NCBI RefSeq assembly: GCF_001421015.2 | Contig: NZ_CP013023.1 | Coordinates: 2,349,501 to 2,413,500 of the forward strand | DNA: 64,000 nucleotides | Direction: 5' to 3' | Origin: Paenibacillus bovis | GTDB taxonomy: Bacteria > Bacillota > Bacilli > Paenibacillales > Paenibacillaceae | The notes under the pieces: model-generated | Told to the model about the DNA's origin: nothing | The model's input: only the letters and a program-made list of their open reading frames with translations | Databases searched by the model: none | Program-made: the position numbers and the translations under genes | In this document: one piece after another, positions 8,762-18,803 of the stretch | Numbering within the stretch: position 1 is the first letter of the stretch | Layout of the letters: each line of letters opens with the position of its first letter

Positions 8762-8809
8762 AAAAAGTCCGTCAAACACAGGAATTCCCAAGTGTTTGGC
8801 GGACTTTTT
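8762..8809 (+). terminator. Terminator of tRNA-Ala
   Basis: AAAAAGTCCGTCAAACAC pairs with GTGTTTGGCGGACTTTTT just after the tRNA. The hairpin is nearly symmetrical and may work in both directions. Confidence 0.9.
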
Positions 8810-8946
8810 CTATTCATATGCTTTTTATAATTTTTTATTCTTTTGTTATTTAAGTGAAAAATGTAAATCTAAATAAGTGTTGCACTGTAATTGTTTTATT
8901 CTGCAAATACTTATTTCTACGATACTTTACATCGTACACATTAAGA

Positions 8947-9525
8947 TTACTGCTCCTTGCCGTAATTCAGACCCAACTGATAAGCATGCTCAAGCAGCTG
9001 ATCATAATGTTCGGGCTGGGAACCCAGTGTCTCGTACAAAAGCTCCACTCTGGAGTTGTTCACTCCGCAATAATCGGCAATGCCAACATTAAGTAAATGC
9101 GAAATCATTTGATCATAATTCCGCTTTTTCATCTGTTGTTCCGTGATGCCTGATAACCCGATCCACAATACCTGTTGGTGATGAAGATGATTTGCGCCAT
9201 AGGCGAAGCCGTTGTTCCATACGCGATCAATATAACCTTTAAGCATGGCTGGCAGACTCCACCACCAGACCGGGAAAATGAATGCCAATGCATCATGTTC
9301 CTTCATGCGTGCCATTTCCTTTTCAACCTCTGGGCTAAAAGATTGTTCCTCGAGGGATGGATTTGGTTCATCTATTCCCTGGAGTACAGGATCAAAACCG
9401 ATTCGATGCAGGTCCAGTATCTCATATTCATGCCCGGCAGCAACCAGACCCTGTACAAAACGATCGGCAACCGCAAAGGTCAGGGAATCCTGTCTTGGAT
9501 GTGAGACGACAGTCAATACTTTCAT
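8947..9525 (-). CDS. Flavodoxin-fold NAD(P)H:quinone oxidoreductase
   Basis: Likely a cytoplasmic FMN/FAD enzyme reducing quinones or related electrophiles with NAD(P)H. The 192-residue protein starts MKVLTVVSHPRQDSLT, the phosphate-binding segment, and has FPVWWWSLPAMLKGYIDRV, the signature of the MdaB/YwrO/KefF group. The ATG at 9525 is chosen because upstream residues in the longer frame are unrelated; its SD (GGAGAAAGG) is rather distant. It is divergent from an HxlR regulator, the arrangement seen for quinone- and aldehyde-responsive systems such as yodB, so electrophile-induced expression is inferred. Confidence 0.88.
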   Translation of the reverse strand: MKVLTVVSHPRQDSLTFAVADRFVQGLVAAGHEYEILDLHRIGFDPVLQGIDEPNPSLEEQSFSPEVEKEMARMKEHDALAFIFPVWWWSLPAMLKGYIDRVWNNGFAYGANHLHHQQVLWIGLSGITEQQMKKRNYDQMISHLLNVGIADYCGVNNSRVELLYETLGSQPEHYDQLLEHAYQLGLNYGKEQ

Positions 9526-9582
9526 GTGATTCTTCACTACCTTTCTCCTGTTTGATCTTTTTCCTAATGGATGACTGATGCT

Positions 9583-9665
9583 ATTATAAACAGGAACCCA
9601 AAAACCTGGAAGTACGCACTTTGATGTCCCATAGGATCGTTCAGGTGCCCTGGGAACATCAAAGT
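9583..9665 (-). promoter_or_regulatory. Promoter and candidate HxlR operator
   Basis: On the minus strand TTCCAG and TATAAT (9583-9588) are separated by 17 bases and serve the reductase gene. Just upstream, the perfect 10-base arms ACTTTGATGT (9618-9627) and ACATCAAAGT (9656-9665) form an inverted repeat with 28 bases between them. The position, between two divergent genes and touching the promoter, fits an operator for the adjacent HxlR protein. Confidence 0.55.
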
Positions 9666-9765
9666 TCCCGGAATAACGATTGCTCCAAACTTGTCTGAAT
9701 AATGAATGGAAGCCTGCCAAGCAAGAAGTTTCCAGTATCATAGCCTGTTTATGGAGGGATAACCA

Positions 9766-10137
9766 ATGGAAGAAGAAAATAACAACAGCACCGACAAAAA
9801 GTACAGGGTAGGTGTAGAAGCCGCTCTGGAAGTAATGGGAGGCAAATGGAAGCCTCTAATCATCTATCATCTAATGACCGGACGCAAACGGCCTTCGGAG
9901 TTTCGGCGATTAATACCCGATATTACCCAGAAAATGCTGACCACACAGCTGCGCAGCCTGGAAAAGGATGAGATCATCACACGGCAGGCGTACACAGAGA
10001 TCCCGCTGCGGGTAGAGTATGAGCTAACTCCGTACGGCTGGGGACTCAAGCCCGCACTGGATCTGCTATGCTACTGGGGTGAAGAGCATCTGGACAAAGT
10101 ATACGGTGACAAATCTGCAGTGCTTGAAGAATTTTGA
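9766..10137 (+). CDS. HxlR-family winged-helix regulator
   Basis: The 123-residue protein has the family core: ALEVMGGKWKPLIIYHLMTG, then FRRLIPDITQKMLTTQLRSLEKDEII and the wing YEIPLRVEYELTPYG-like segment. GGAGGG precedes the ATG by 9 bases. It probably represses the divergent reductase through the inverted repeat between them and may control itself. No Cys near the N-terminus is seen, unlike YodB (Cys6), so the sensing chemistry may differ; the only cysteine is in LLCYWGEEH near the C-terminus. Confidence 0.9.
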   Translation: MEEENNNSTDKKYRVGVEAALEVMGGKWKPLIIYHLMTGRKRPSEFRRLIPDITQKMLTTQLRSLEKDEIITRQAYTEIPLRVEYELTPYGWGLKPALDLLCYWGEEHLDKVYGDKSAVLEEF

Positions 10138-10168
10138 GACAGTATCTTGAATAATTTTAAGGCAGTAT
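10123..10168. repeat. Contiguous 23-bp tandem duplication across the HxlR stop codon
   Basis: CTTGAAGAATTTTGAGACAG plus TAT (10123-10145) is followed directly by a second copy differing at three of 23 positions (10146-10168). The HxlR stop TGA lies in the first copy. The second copy leads straight into TATAAAAGAGTTATAATC, an AT-rich stretch before the aldo/keto reductase gene. Confidence 0.75.
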
Positions 10169-10402
10169 TATAAAAGAGTTATAATCATACAATTGAACAA
10201 GATCGGGTTGTACCAAAGAATGCAGCATCGAATAATAATCTTTTTATATTCAGATAACGTCTGGCTGCCACAGTTCATCTCCATCCTGTTAGTCCCGTTA
10301 CCAGTATAAACACACTGTGGTTGCTCCTTGGCAGAACTCCTACAATAAGAATTGTTCACGATGTACAACAATTCATCCGCCTGGCGGAAAAGGAGCGAAT
10401 AG

Positions 10403-11374
10403 ATGAAAACACGTAAATTGGGTAATCAGGGATTGGAAGTATCGGCACTGGGACTGGGAACGATGATGATGCCGGATAACGAGGAATCCATACACACACT
10501 CCAGGGAGCGATCGACCTGGGAGTGACCATGCTGGATACCGCAGATATTTACGGTGGATTTGAGCACGGTCGTTACGGAGAAAATGAAAAGCTGGTAGGA
10601 CGCGCACTGCGTGGACGACGCGATCAGGTTATCGTCGCGACTAAATTTGGCATTACATACAGCAGTGAAAAGCCAAAAGGCGATGCTGCCTATGTACGCA
10701 AATCGGTCGATGCCAGTCTCTATAGTTTGGGACTTGATTATATTGATCTGTATTACCAGCATCGTCCAGATGTGGAGGTACCGATTGAAGAAACGGTAGG
10801 CACTATGGCGGATCTGGTCAAAGAAGGCAAAATTCGCTATATCGGCCTGTCCGAAGCTTCACCGGAACGAATTCGCCGTGCGCATGCGGTTCATCCGCTG
10901 TCTGCAATCGAATCGGAATATTCCCTCTGGAGCCGCGAGACCGAAGATGAAGTACTGCCGCTGACCCAGGAGCTGGGTATTGGTTATGTGGCGTTCAGTC
11001 CGCTCGGACGCGGATTCCTGACCGGACAGATCAAAAGCTTTGACGATCTGCCAGCGGATGACTACCGCCGGATGTATCCACGCTTCCAAGGAGAGAACTT
11101 TAATAAAAACCTGGAAGTAGTTGCATTGATAGAAGAAATGGCTGCACGCAAGGAATGTACTCCGTCCCAACTGGCTCTCGCCTGGCTGCTGTCTCGGGGA
11201 GAACAGATTGTACCGATTCCGGGAACCAAGCATCTCGATCGGGTTCGCCAGAATCTGGGCGCACTGGATGTACAGCTGTCTGCAGACGATCTGGCAGAGA
11301 TCGAGCGCATCTCTCCACAGGGAATAGCTTCGGGTCAGCGCTTTGCAGAGCTTGAATTGAACTGGGTGGAGTAG
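10403..11374 (+). CDS. Aldo/keto reductase
   Basis: NADPH-dependent reductase of aldehydes and ketones, TIM-barrel fold, cytoplasmic. The 323-residue protein shows the family tetrad: Asp in MLDTADIY with Tyr of [14 protein letters not shown], Lys in VIVATKFG, and His in YYQHRPD. The cofactor block is [11 protein letters not shown] near the C-terminus. It resembles the YhdN/AKR11-13 type. AAAAGGAG precedes the ATG at good spacing. It lies downstream of the HxlR gene with 265 bases between, so it may have its own promoter; both fit a reactive-carbonyl detoxification theme. Confidence 0.92.
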   Translation: MKTRKLGNQGLEVSALGLGTMMMPDNEESIHTLQGAIDLGVTMLDTADIYGGFEHGRYGENEKLVGRALRGRRDQVIVATKFGITYSSEKPKGDAAYVRKSVDASLYSLGLDYIDLYYQHRPDVEVPIEETVGTMADLVKEGKIRYIGLSEASPERIRRAHAVHPLSAIESEYSLWSRETEDEVLPLTQELGIGYVAFSPLGRGFLTGQIKSFDDLPADDYRRMYPRFQGENFNKNLEVVALIEEMAARKECTPSQLALAWLLSRGEQIVPIPGTKHLDRVRQNLGALDVQLSADDLAEIERISPQGIASGQRFAELELNWVE

Positions 11375-11490
11375 TGCTGTTCACGGAATCTGTTCATTTT
11401 GTAAGAAAAGTATAGGCATAGGTATAACAATCGGAATAGTTCTTTTTAGAGGTGCTGCGCCGGTAATAATTAGAGTCTGAATGTACTTGT

Positions 11491-11534
11491 GAGAATAGAC
11501 CTTTCCCAACGGCTGTATGGGAAGGTCTATTCTC
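11491..11534. terminator. Long perfect hairpin after the aldo/keto reductase
   Basis: GAGAATAGACCTTTCCCA and TGGGAAGGTCTATTCTC form an almost perfect 17-18-bp stem with a 9-base loop. No T run follows on either strand, so it is either a non-canonical terminator or a stability element. Confidence 0.5.
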
Positions 11535-11545
11535 GTTGTAGGACT

Positions 11546-11574
11546 TTGCTGGAAAAGATAAAGCTGGATAGAAT
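11546..11574 (+). promoter_or_regulatory. Candidate promoter of licT
   Basis: TTGCTG and TAGAAT are separated by 17 bases. It lies about 110 bases upstream of the antiterminator site, leaving a leader of the usual size. Confidence 0.5.
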
Positions 11575-11639
11575 TAAAACGAATTCAAGATATAACAATA
11601 ATGAATTTAGCATCAAAATCACTTTTTAAAAAAGATAAA

Positions 11640-11654
11640 AAGAAAGCGCTTGCC
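11640..11654 (+). promoter_or_regulatory. cre-like site in the licT leader
   Basis: AAGAAAGCGCTTGCC matches the catabolite-responsive consensus WTGNAANCGNWNNCA at all but two constrained positions. It lies about 60 bases downstream of the proposed start, where CcpA could block elongation. Confidence 0.45.
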
Positions 11655-11685
11655 AAATTGCGAGGTAGGTGTTATTCTAACTTTG

Positions 11686-11766
11686 GGATTGTTACTGAAA
11701 AGGCAAAACCCAGTGCATGTACAGCTTGTTATGAGCTGTCCACATGTGTTGGGTTTTGCCTTTTTC
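11686..11766 (+). promoter_or_regulatory. RNA antiterminator (RAT) and overlapping terminator before licT
   Basis: GGATTGTTACTGAAAAGGCA plus AAACC (11686-11710) matches the BglG/LicT RAT. Its 3' end forms the left arm of a terminator (AAGGCAAAACCCA with TGGGTTTTGCC, then TTTTT, 11700-11766). Bound antiterminator should prevent the terminator, so licT is positively autoregulated. Confidence 0.85.
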
Positions 11767-11895
11767 TGTATCCTGTTGATGGTCTATCACTTGTATTCAC
11801 TCTACATTGACAGCGAAGTATTCGCCAGCTGAACAGGCGGAGTGGTGACAGATTCATCCTGTACACACCTGTGGGATCAAAGGAGGGCAGACTGG

Positions 11896-12732
11896 ATGAT
11901 TATCCGGAAAATTTTTAACAATAATGCCATTATAGCCAGCGATCCCGGGAAACAGGAGTTTGTCGTAATGGGTCGTGGAATCGCTTTCAAAAAAAGTGCC
12001 GGCGAACCGGTAGATCGAAGTCTGATCGAGAAGATCTTTGTATTGCAGCAGACGGAAGCGTCGGAGAGATTCAAGGTGCTGCTCGAAGATATCCCACCCG
12101 AGTACGTATCGGTCTGCTACGATATTATCGAGTATGGCAAGAATAACCTGAATGTCACCTTGAGCGATTATATCTATGTCACGCTCACCGACCATCTGAA
12201 CAATGCGTTCAAGCTGCATGATGAAGGGATTCGCAATCCGAACCCGCTCAGCTGGGAGATTCGCAAGTTTTATCCCAAGGAATACGGTATTGGTGTCAAA
12301 GCGCTGGAATTTATTGAATCCACACTGAAGCGCAAATTACCGGAGGATGAAGCGGCGAATATTGCACTTCATCTCGTTAATGCCGAGCTGAACGGCTCCA
12401 GTCATCGGATGGCGGATGTCTCGGCACAGGCGGAGAAGATTCAGGATATTCTGAATATTATCAAATACACGTACCGCCTGGAGCTGGATGAACAGTCGAT
12501 CAGCTACGAACGCTTTATCACCCATCTCAAATTTTTCTTTCAACGATTGGTCCAGCCGCACAGGCAGGTGCTGGAAGATGATTTCCTGCTCCGGCAGGTC
12601 AGGACCAAGTACAAAAAAGCCTATAACTGTATGCTAAAAATCGAGAAGTATCTGAACACGGAACTGTCGGATGAAGAAAAGTTATACCTTACGATCCATG
12701 TCCATCGGGTCACAAGCGATACAACTTCATAA
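11896..12732 (+). CDS. licT: BglG/LicT-family transcription antiterminator
   Basis: RNA-binding protein that stabilises RAT hairpins when the inducing beta-glucoside is present. The 278 residues divide into the CAT RNA-binding domain (1-57, MIIRKIFNNNAII), PRD1 (about 65-170) and PRD2 (about 172-278). The histidines expected for PTS phosphorylation are present at about H100, H159, H210 and H268. The ATG at 11896 follows AAAGGAGGGC at proper spacing and starts the canonical domain; an upstream in-frame start at 11842 would add 18 unrelated residues. RATs before this gene and before the adjacent PTS gene show its targets. Confidence 0.95.
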   Translation: MIIRKIFNNNAIIASDPGKQEFVVMGRGIAFKKSAGEPVDRSLIEKIFVLQQTEASERFKVLLEDIPPEYVSVCYDIIEYGKNNLNVTLSDYIYVTLTDHLNNAFKLHDEGIRNPNPLSWEIRKFYPKEYGIGVKALEFIESTLKRKLPEDEAANIALHLVNAELNGSSHRMADVSAQAEKIQDILNIIKYTYRLELDEQSISYERFITHLKFFFQRLVQPHRQVLEDDFLLRQVRTKYKKAYNCMLKIEKYLNTELSDEEKLYLTIHVHRVTSDTTS

Positions 12733-12739
12733 AAATATT

Positions 12740-12829
12740 GGATTGTTACTGGTAATGCAGGCGAAACCAAGATCAGATCGTGCAGGAGTTATACTGCTGC
12801 AGGCGGTCTGGCTGGTTTCGCCTTTTTTT
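12740..12829 (+). promoter_or_regulatory. RNA antiterminator and terminator before bglP
   Basis: GGATTGTTACTGGTAATGCA plus GGCGAAACC (12740-12768) is a canonical RAT. The overlapping terminator pairs AGGCGAAACCA with TGGTTTCGCC and ends in seven T (to 12829). LicT binding allows read-through into the PTS gene. Confidence 0.93.
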
Positions 12830-12840
12830 GATAGATATGA

Positions 12841-14781
<1,941 letters not shown>

Positions 14782-14837
14782 TATCGTGATTTAAAATAAA
14801 GACTGGAATAACAGCTGGCCCTAAAATAACAACTAGC

Positions 14838-14886
14838 AAAAAGCTTCTACAGCGGACACCGGGGGGTAGCAGTAGAAGCTTTTTTT
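14838..14886 (+). terminator. Terminator after bglP
   Basis: AAAAAGCTTCTAC pairs with GTAGAAGCT, followed by seven T. It closes the licT-bglP unit. Confidence 0.88.
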
Positions 14887-15021
14887 GTTTGTATAGAGTG
14901 GATAGAGACAGATTGCAGAAAAAGATGCAGACACAATAACCAGCTGTTTGTTGCAAGGGATAGAATCTATTATGTACCTACGAATGACTCGCTATTATCC
15001 AATGATCTGATTAAAAATCGA

Positions 15022-15300
15022 TTATTCCACCCATAAGGCAATATACACAAATCCAATAATCGAAAAGACCGGAATGATAATAGCCAGTATATACAACTAG
15101 CGTATGAGCGGTATACTCAAATATTCTTGGAGACGTTGCCAGTCGCTTATGGTGTAATCCTCACGTTCTAAAGGGCATTGTTCTTGTTTTTGTAGATCGT
15201 CTATAAGATGAATCAGGATGCTTTTTTGCTCTTCAGGATCGCGTTTATGCAGCTCCTGCTGCAATTTCTCCTGCAGGTGGGTTAGATCGGAATGACTCAT
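15022..15300 (-). pseudogene. Small helical/membrane protein gene split by an in-frame TAG
   Basis: A perfect AAGGAGGTGAACAC precedes an ATG at 15300. The frame encodes 67 mostly charged residues (two helices, KLQQELHKRDPEEQKSILIH and DWQRLQEYLS) and stops at a TAG (15097-15099). The same frame continues directly for 24 residues that form a single membrane span (YILAIIIPVFSIIGF to ALWVE) before TAA at 15022. A soluble coil plus C-terminal anchor is a normal design, so the TAG looks like a nonsense mutation. Alternatives are two separate peptides, the second starting at the TTG after the stop, or suppression. The family is unknown. Confidence 0.6.
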
Positions 15301-15425
15301 GTGTTCACCTCCTTGAATCTACATTTATCAGGTATTAACCATAAAATATTTCGCCAGAAAATTCCATTTATCTATAATGATTCTTTTCGACAATTCGTTA
15401 TGAGATTCGTCAATTTTCCGAACAA

Positions 15426-15477
15426 TTAACATCTGTTAAACAAACCATTGTGATCCCGTTAACAAATGATCTTTACC
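15426..15477 (+). promoter_or_regulatory. Possible PhoP box upstream of the phosphatase
   Basis: Four TTAACA-like hexamers occur in one direction: TTAACA (15426), TTAAAC (15436), TTAACA (15459) and TTTACC (15472), at intervals of about one or two helical turns. This fits the Bacillus Pho box (repeated TT(A/C/T)A(C/T)A). The link to a phosphatase gene makes phosphate-starvation control plausible; it is not proven. Confidence 0.45.
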
Positions 15478-15614
15478 ATGTAGTAGTACATACGGGTTGG
15501 TCTTGCTGCTGTCATGCACAAGCGCCCATTACAGATGATGTGCTGGCCGATGGCAGGTCTGCATATGATTTGGCATGTAACGCTATAGGAAATACGAGGA
15601 GGATTATCGGGAAT

Positions 15615-17393
15615 ATGAAGGGTCCGCAAAAGAAAATGATTGGGTTATCTCTATCTTTGTCTATACTGGCAGGTTCATTGGGCGGTGTGTATGCCCATGC
15701 GGCTGAACTGCCTTCGAATGTAACACCGCCAAAGCCGGAATGGGGCTATTTTGTCGATAATTACAAAAACAATACAAGTGATAATATGTCGGTCGCGTCC
15801 AATCCGGCGATTGGTGTGCTGTCCGAATTCAACAAAATGTGGAAACCGGGTACAACCTGGGATTCCGGTACCAAGCTGAACAGCAAACTGCTGGATATGA
15901 ATATTCAGAAAGTGATTAATACGGCCAAGAAGCGTACGGCTGCACAGGTAGAAGCTGCCTATCTGGACGACCGTCGCAACCAGAGCTACAGTGTGATCGA
16001 AGGACTCGGTTCGCTGACAGACATTTACCGCAAGGAAGCGGGAGCGACGACGACCATTACAGAAGTTCAGGCCGATGCCACTACCAAAAAGTATGACGAC
16101 GAAGGCACCAACTCCGGTGATCCGAAGTCTAGTCTCGGCAGCATCGTGACACTGGTCAATACGCTGCGCGGCAGCTATTCCTCGACCAATCCCGCGAAAA
16201 GTTTTTATAACTACAAGCGTCCGTTCCGCTGGAGTCCGGAAGCGACTGTACTACCTACTCTGGTACCGGCGATCAAAGCTGATCCGAGCACAGATGGCGG
16301 TTATCCGAGCGGTCACACCAATGCGGCGTATCTCACTGCTTTTGCCATGGCTTATGCTGTACCAGAACGTTATCAGGAACTGCTGACACGCGCGTCTGAG
16401 TTGGGTAACAACCGTGCAGTATCCGGCATGCACTCCTACTTTGACGTAATGGGTGGACGGGTAATGGCGACAGCACTGGCTGCATCGATCCTGAATGATC
16501 CGGCGAACAAAGAGATCAAGCAGGCTGCTTATGCGCAGGCTCAGTCCAAGCTGCTGACCCAGACAGGTACAGCCAAAGACCGCTTCAGCGATTACAAAGC
16601 CAACAAAAAAGAGTATACAGAGCGTCTGACTTACGGATTTCCGCAAGCCTATGCCAAAGACAAGCCGGTTGTCGTACCAAAGGGAGCCGAAGTACTGCTG
16701 GAGACACGCCAGCCGTATCTGGATGCCGATCAGCGCCGCTGGGTGCTGGCAACAACAGGCATTCCGTCCGGGTATCCGGTACTGGATGATGCCGAAGGCT
16801 GGGGTCGTCTGAATCTGTTTGCAGCTGCTGACGGTTATGGGGCATTCGTCAACAATGTAACGGTAAATATGGATGCTGCCAAAGGTGGATTCAACAAAGA
16901 AGATACCTGGCGTAATGATATCGCCGGTAAAGGTGGCCTGACCAAAAAAGGAACGGGTACCCTGAATCTGGACGGCAAAAATACGTATACCGGCAATACC
17001 CGTCTCGTACAGGGAACGCTGGAAGGTGGCAGCACAACAGCATTTGGCCGTGGTGATGTATCCAATGAAGGCGGTACGCTGGCAGAGAATACGGTCGGCA
17101 AAGTGAAGATCGGCGGCGACTACAAGCAGTCTTCCAAAGGTACACTGACGCTGACCATTGGCAGCAAAAAAGATGTACTGGATATCGGTGGAACAGCAGT
17201 ATATAGAGGCAAGCTGGAGCTGAATTTTGTGGATAACTATGTACCGAAAAATAACAGTACGATCATCGTCAGCGACAAATCTCCAAAACACGGTAAATTT
17301 ACTTCTGTTCAAGCGACAGGTTTGCCAGCAGGCTATACAGTGAAAGCTGTATATACCAATGACAGCGTGAAGCTGCAAGTGAAAAAGAAATAA
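15615..17393 (+). CDS. Secreted class A acid-phosphatase-like (PAP2) protein with autotransporter-type repeat
   Basis: Exported phosphomonoesterase-like protein of 592 residues. A signal peptide (MIGLSLSLSILAGSLGGVYAHA) is followed by a PAP2 domain with all three motifs: KX6RP (KSFYNYKRP, near residue 195), PSGH (near 230) and RX5HX3D (NRAVSGMHSYFD, near 270), with Asn in place of the usual Ser before the Arg. Near residues 440-475 there is a PATR-like unit, GGLTKKGTGTLNLDGKNTYT, followed by beta-rich sequence. No sortase motif or S-layer domain is present. The ATG is chosen for the AGGAGG 12 bases upstream and the signal peptide. Confidence 0.85.
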   Translation: MKGPQKKMIGLSLSLSILAGSLGGVYAHAAELPSNVTPPKPEWGYFVDNYKNNTSDNMSVASNPAIGVLSEFNKMWKPGTTWDSGTKLNSKLLDMNIQKVINTAKKRTAAQVEAAYLDDRRNQSYSVIEGLGSLTDIYRKEAGATTTITEVQADATTKKYDDEGTNSGDPKSSLGSIVTLVNTLRGSYSSTNPAKSFYNYKRPFRWSPEATVLPTLVPAIKADPSTDGGYPSGHTNAAYLTAFAMAYAVPERYQELLTRASELGNNRAVSGMHSYFDVMGGRVMATALAASILNDPANKEIKQAAYAQAQSKLLTQTGTAKDRFSDYKANKKEYTERLTYGFPQAYAKDKPVVVPKGAEVLLETRQPYLDADQRRWVLATTGIPSGYPVLDDAEGWGRLNLFAAADGYGAFVNNVTVNMDAAKGGFNKEDTWRNDIAGKGGLTKKGTGTLNLDGKNTYTGNTRLVQGTLEGGSTTAFGRGDVSNEGGTLAENTVGKVKIGGDYKQSSKGTLTLTIGSKKDVLDIGGTAVYRGKLELNFVDNYVPKNNSTIIVSDKSPKHGKFTSVQATGLPAGYTVKAVYTNDSVKLQVKKK

Positions 17394-17457
17394 GATCGTG
17401 CATAATATCATCATTTCTGTGTAACGGCAATTTTAATGGATCTGTAAGTATGAATCA

Positions 17458-17500
17458 AAAGCCGCTCTTTGTGTAAACACATAAAGAGCGGCTTTTATTC
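17458..17500 (+). terminator. Terminator after the phosphatase gene
   Basis: AAAGCCGCTCTTTGTGT pairs with ACATAAAGAGCGGCTTTT around an AAAC loop and is followed by TTATT. Confidence 0.88.
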
Positions 17501-17639
17501 GCATTATTTTGTATTTGAAGCATACAAGGGAAAAATAAAAAGGAAGGAGTGGATCGATGAGGATGTCATCATAGAAATTCCTTTTTTTAAATAAACGTAA
17601 CTATCCAAAATCATACGCACTATAAATCGAACGCATGTC

Positions 17640-17818
17640 TAACTGACCGTATAATCAGCCGTTGGATGCGTACCGGACACCGACATGGCAGCGATCAACG
17701 ACCTACGACGATTGAGGCCCGAGGCCGGCAAGTGAAATACACCCGCCGGTCAGCTTTCTGCGGCAGTGAGCACGGAGGCAGCTCAGTCCTGCCGAGAATG
17801 AAAGGACTGAATCGCAGA
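17640..17818. other. GC-rich non-coding flank of an acquired segment
   Basis: Base composition changes abruptly here from AT-rich intergenic DNA to GC-rich sequence continuous with the reductase gene to the right. No frame on either strand resembles a protein and no terminal repeats or integrase are visible. It looks like carried-over 3' flank from the donor of the reductase gene. Confidence 0.5.
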
Positions 17819-18628
17819 TCAGCTGGTGATATCTCGGTAGACCTGAACGCCACGGACCATATCCATTCCTGTCTCGGGATCGTATATCGCCTGAGCCCCT
17901 GCCATCCGATCATGGGCATGACGGGATCGATCAGCCCGGGCGAGTGCTGATCGCAGGGCGTCAGCGTCGAGATCCGTGCAATAGACCGGTGAGCCTGGCT
18001 CCATCCGCCACGACTCGGCAAGGTCGCCAGCGTCGACGGGTTCGAAGCCGGTGACGCTGACGAGCTGCATAACAATCTTTTTCGCTGCTGGGTCATCGCC
18101 AGCTACTGGCAGGGCAATCCGGTCAGGCGCGCCGGCGGTAGTGCCCTTCAGTGCCAGACTGCGGGAGAAGATGGTATTCCATGCCTTGACGATCGGACGT
18201 CCGATCTGCTCGCTGAGCCAGGAGCTATCGGAGGCTGTACCCTCGATTCCCTTAATGACGCCGGTAGCCTCTGGATAGTAGTTGGACATGTCTACGATGA
18301 TGGTCGAGGCCGGTGCCTGACCCAGGGTTTCGACTAGCGAGGGAATCGCGACGAATGGGATCGAAAGCACGACGACGTCCGCGGCGGCGATAGCATCAGC
18401 AGTACTCATTGCTCGTGCACCAAGCTCGCTGGCCAGGTCCGTAATGGTCTCCGGGCCTCGCGAGTTGGCCAGAATAAGGTCCTCGCCTCCACGTGCGAGC
18501 ACGCGTGCTAGCTCGCTTCCAATGTTTCCAGTTCCGATGACAGCAGTGGTCATGGTTCCCTTTTGAGTACTCCGGTGCGTGGTGCTGGCGGAACCGGGCT
18601 GATGTGCGGGATATGTGTTGTTATTCAT
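17819..18628 (-). CDS. F420/NADP-type dinucleotide-binding reductase (NpdG/YqjF-like), probably acquired
   Basis: Rossmann-fold protein with TTAVIGTGNIGSELARVLARGG, continuous with AAADVVVLSIPF and KAWNTIFS, as in the NADP oxidoreductase (F420-dependent) family that includes YrpG- and NpdG-like proteins. The substrate is unknown. Two starts are possible: 18628, with AAGGAG at 8-base spacing, giving a 25-residue His/Ser/Thr-rich extension, and 18553 (MTTAVIG), where the family normally begins. GC-rich codon use, with many GCG, CGC and GTC codons, is unlike the neighbours and suggests an actinobacterial donor. It is divergent from a TetR gene. Confidence 0.82.
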   Translation of the reverse strand: MNNNTYPAHQPGSASTTHRSTQKGTMTTAVIGTGNIGSELARVLARGGEDLILANSRGPETITDLASELGARAMSTADAIAAADVVVLSIPFVAIPSLVETLGQAPASTIIVDMSNYYPEATGVIKGIEGTASDSSWLSEQIGRPIVKAWNTIFSRSLALKGTTAGAPDRIALPVAGDDPAAKKIVMQLVSVTGFEPVDAGDLAESWRMEPGSPVYCTDLDADALRSALARADRSRHAHDRMAGAQAIYDPETGMDMVRGVQVYRDITS

Positions 18629-18654
18629 GAGAACAACTCCTTATACGTGTTTGA

Positions 18655-18694
18655 TGATCCATTTATAGAACTTTGTAGTTCCATAAATGGATCA
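18655..18694. promoter_or_regulatory. Palindromic operator between the reductase and TetR genes
   Basis: TGATCCATTTATAGAAC (18655-18671) and GTTCCATAAATGGATCA (18678-18694) are inverted copies with one mismatch in 17 and a 6-base centre. The size and position, just upstream of the reductase SD, are those of a TetR-family operator. Confidence 0.75.
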
Positions 18695-18803
18695 TAGCAG
18701 ATAAAATTATAGAACGCAACAGTATCGAATTTATCTCGATGAAATGGTATCATTTAGATAGGAGATAAGAAGTTTACCTATTTAGAAAGGTGGCCAAGGT
18801 TCA

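Noticed and set aside
10168..10371. A 67-codon minus-strand frame before the aldo/keto reductase
   Set aside because: No SD and Cys/Asn/Ile-rich composition typical of random AT-rich sequence.
15450..15614. N-terminal extension of the phosphatase from a GTG at 15450
   Set aside because: The extension has no SD, covers the possible Pho box and would bury the signal peptide.
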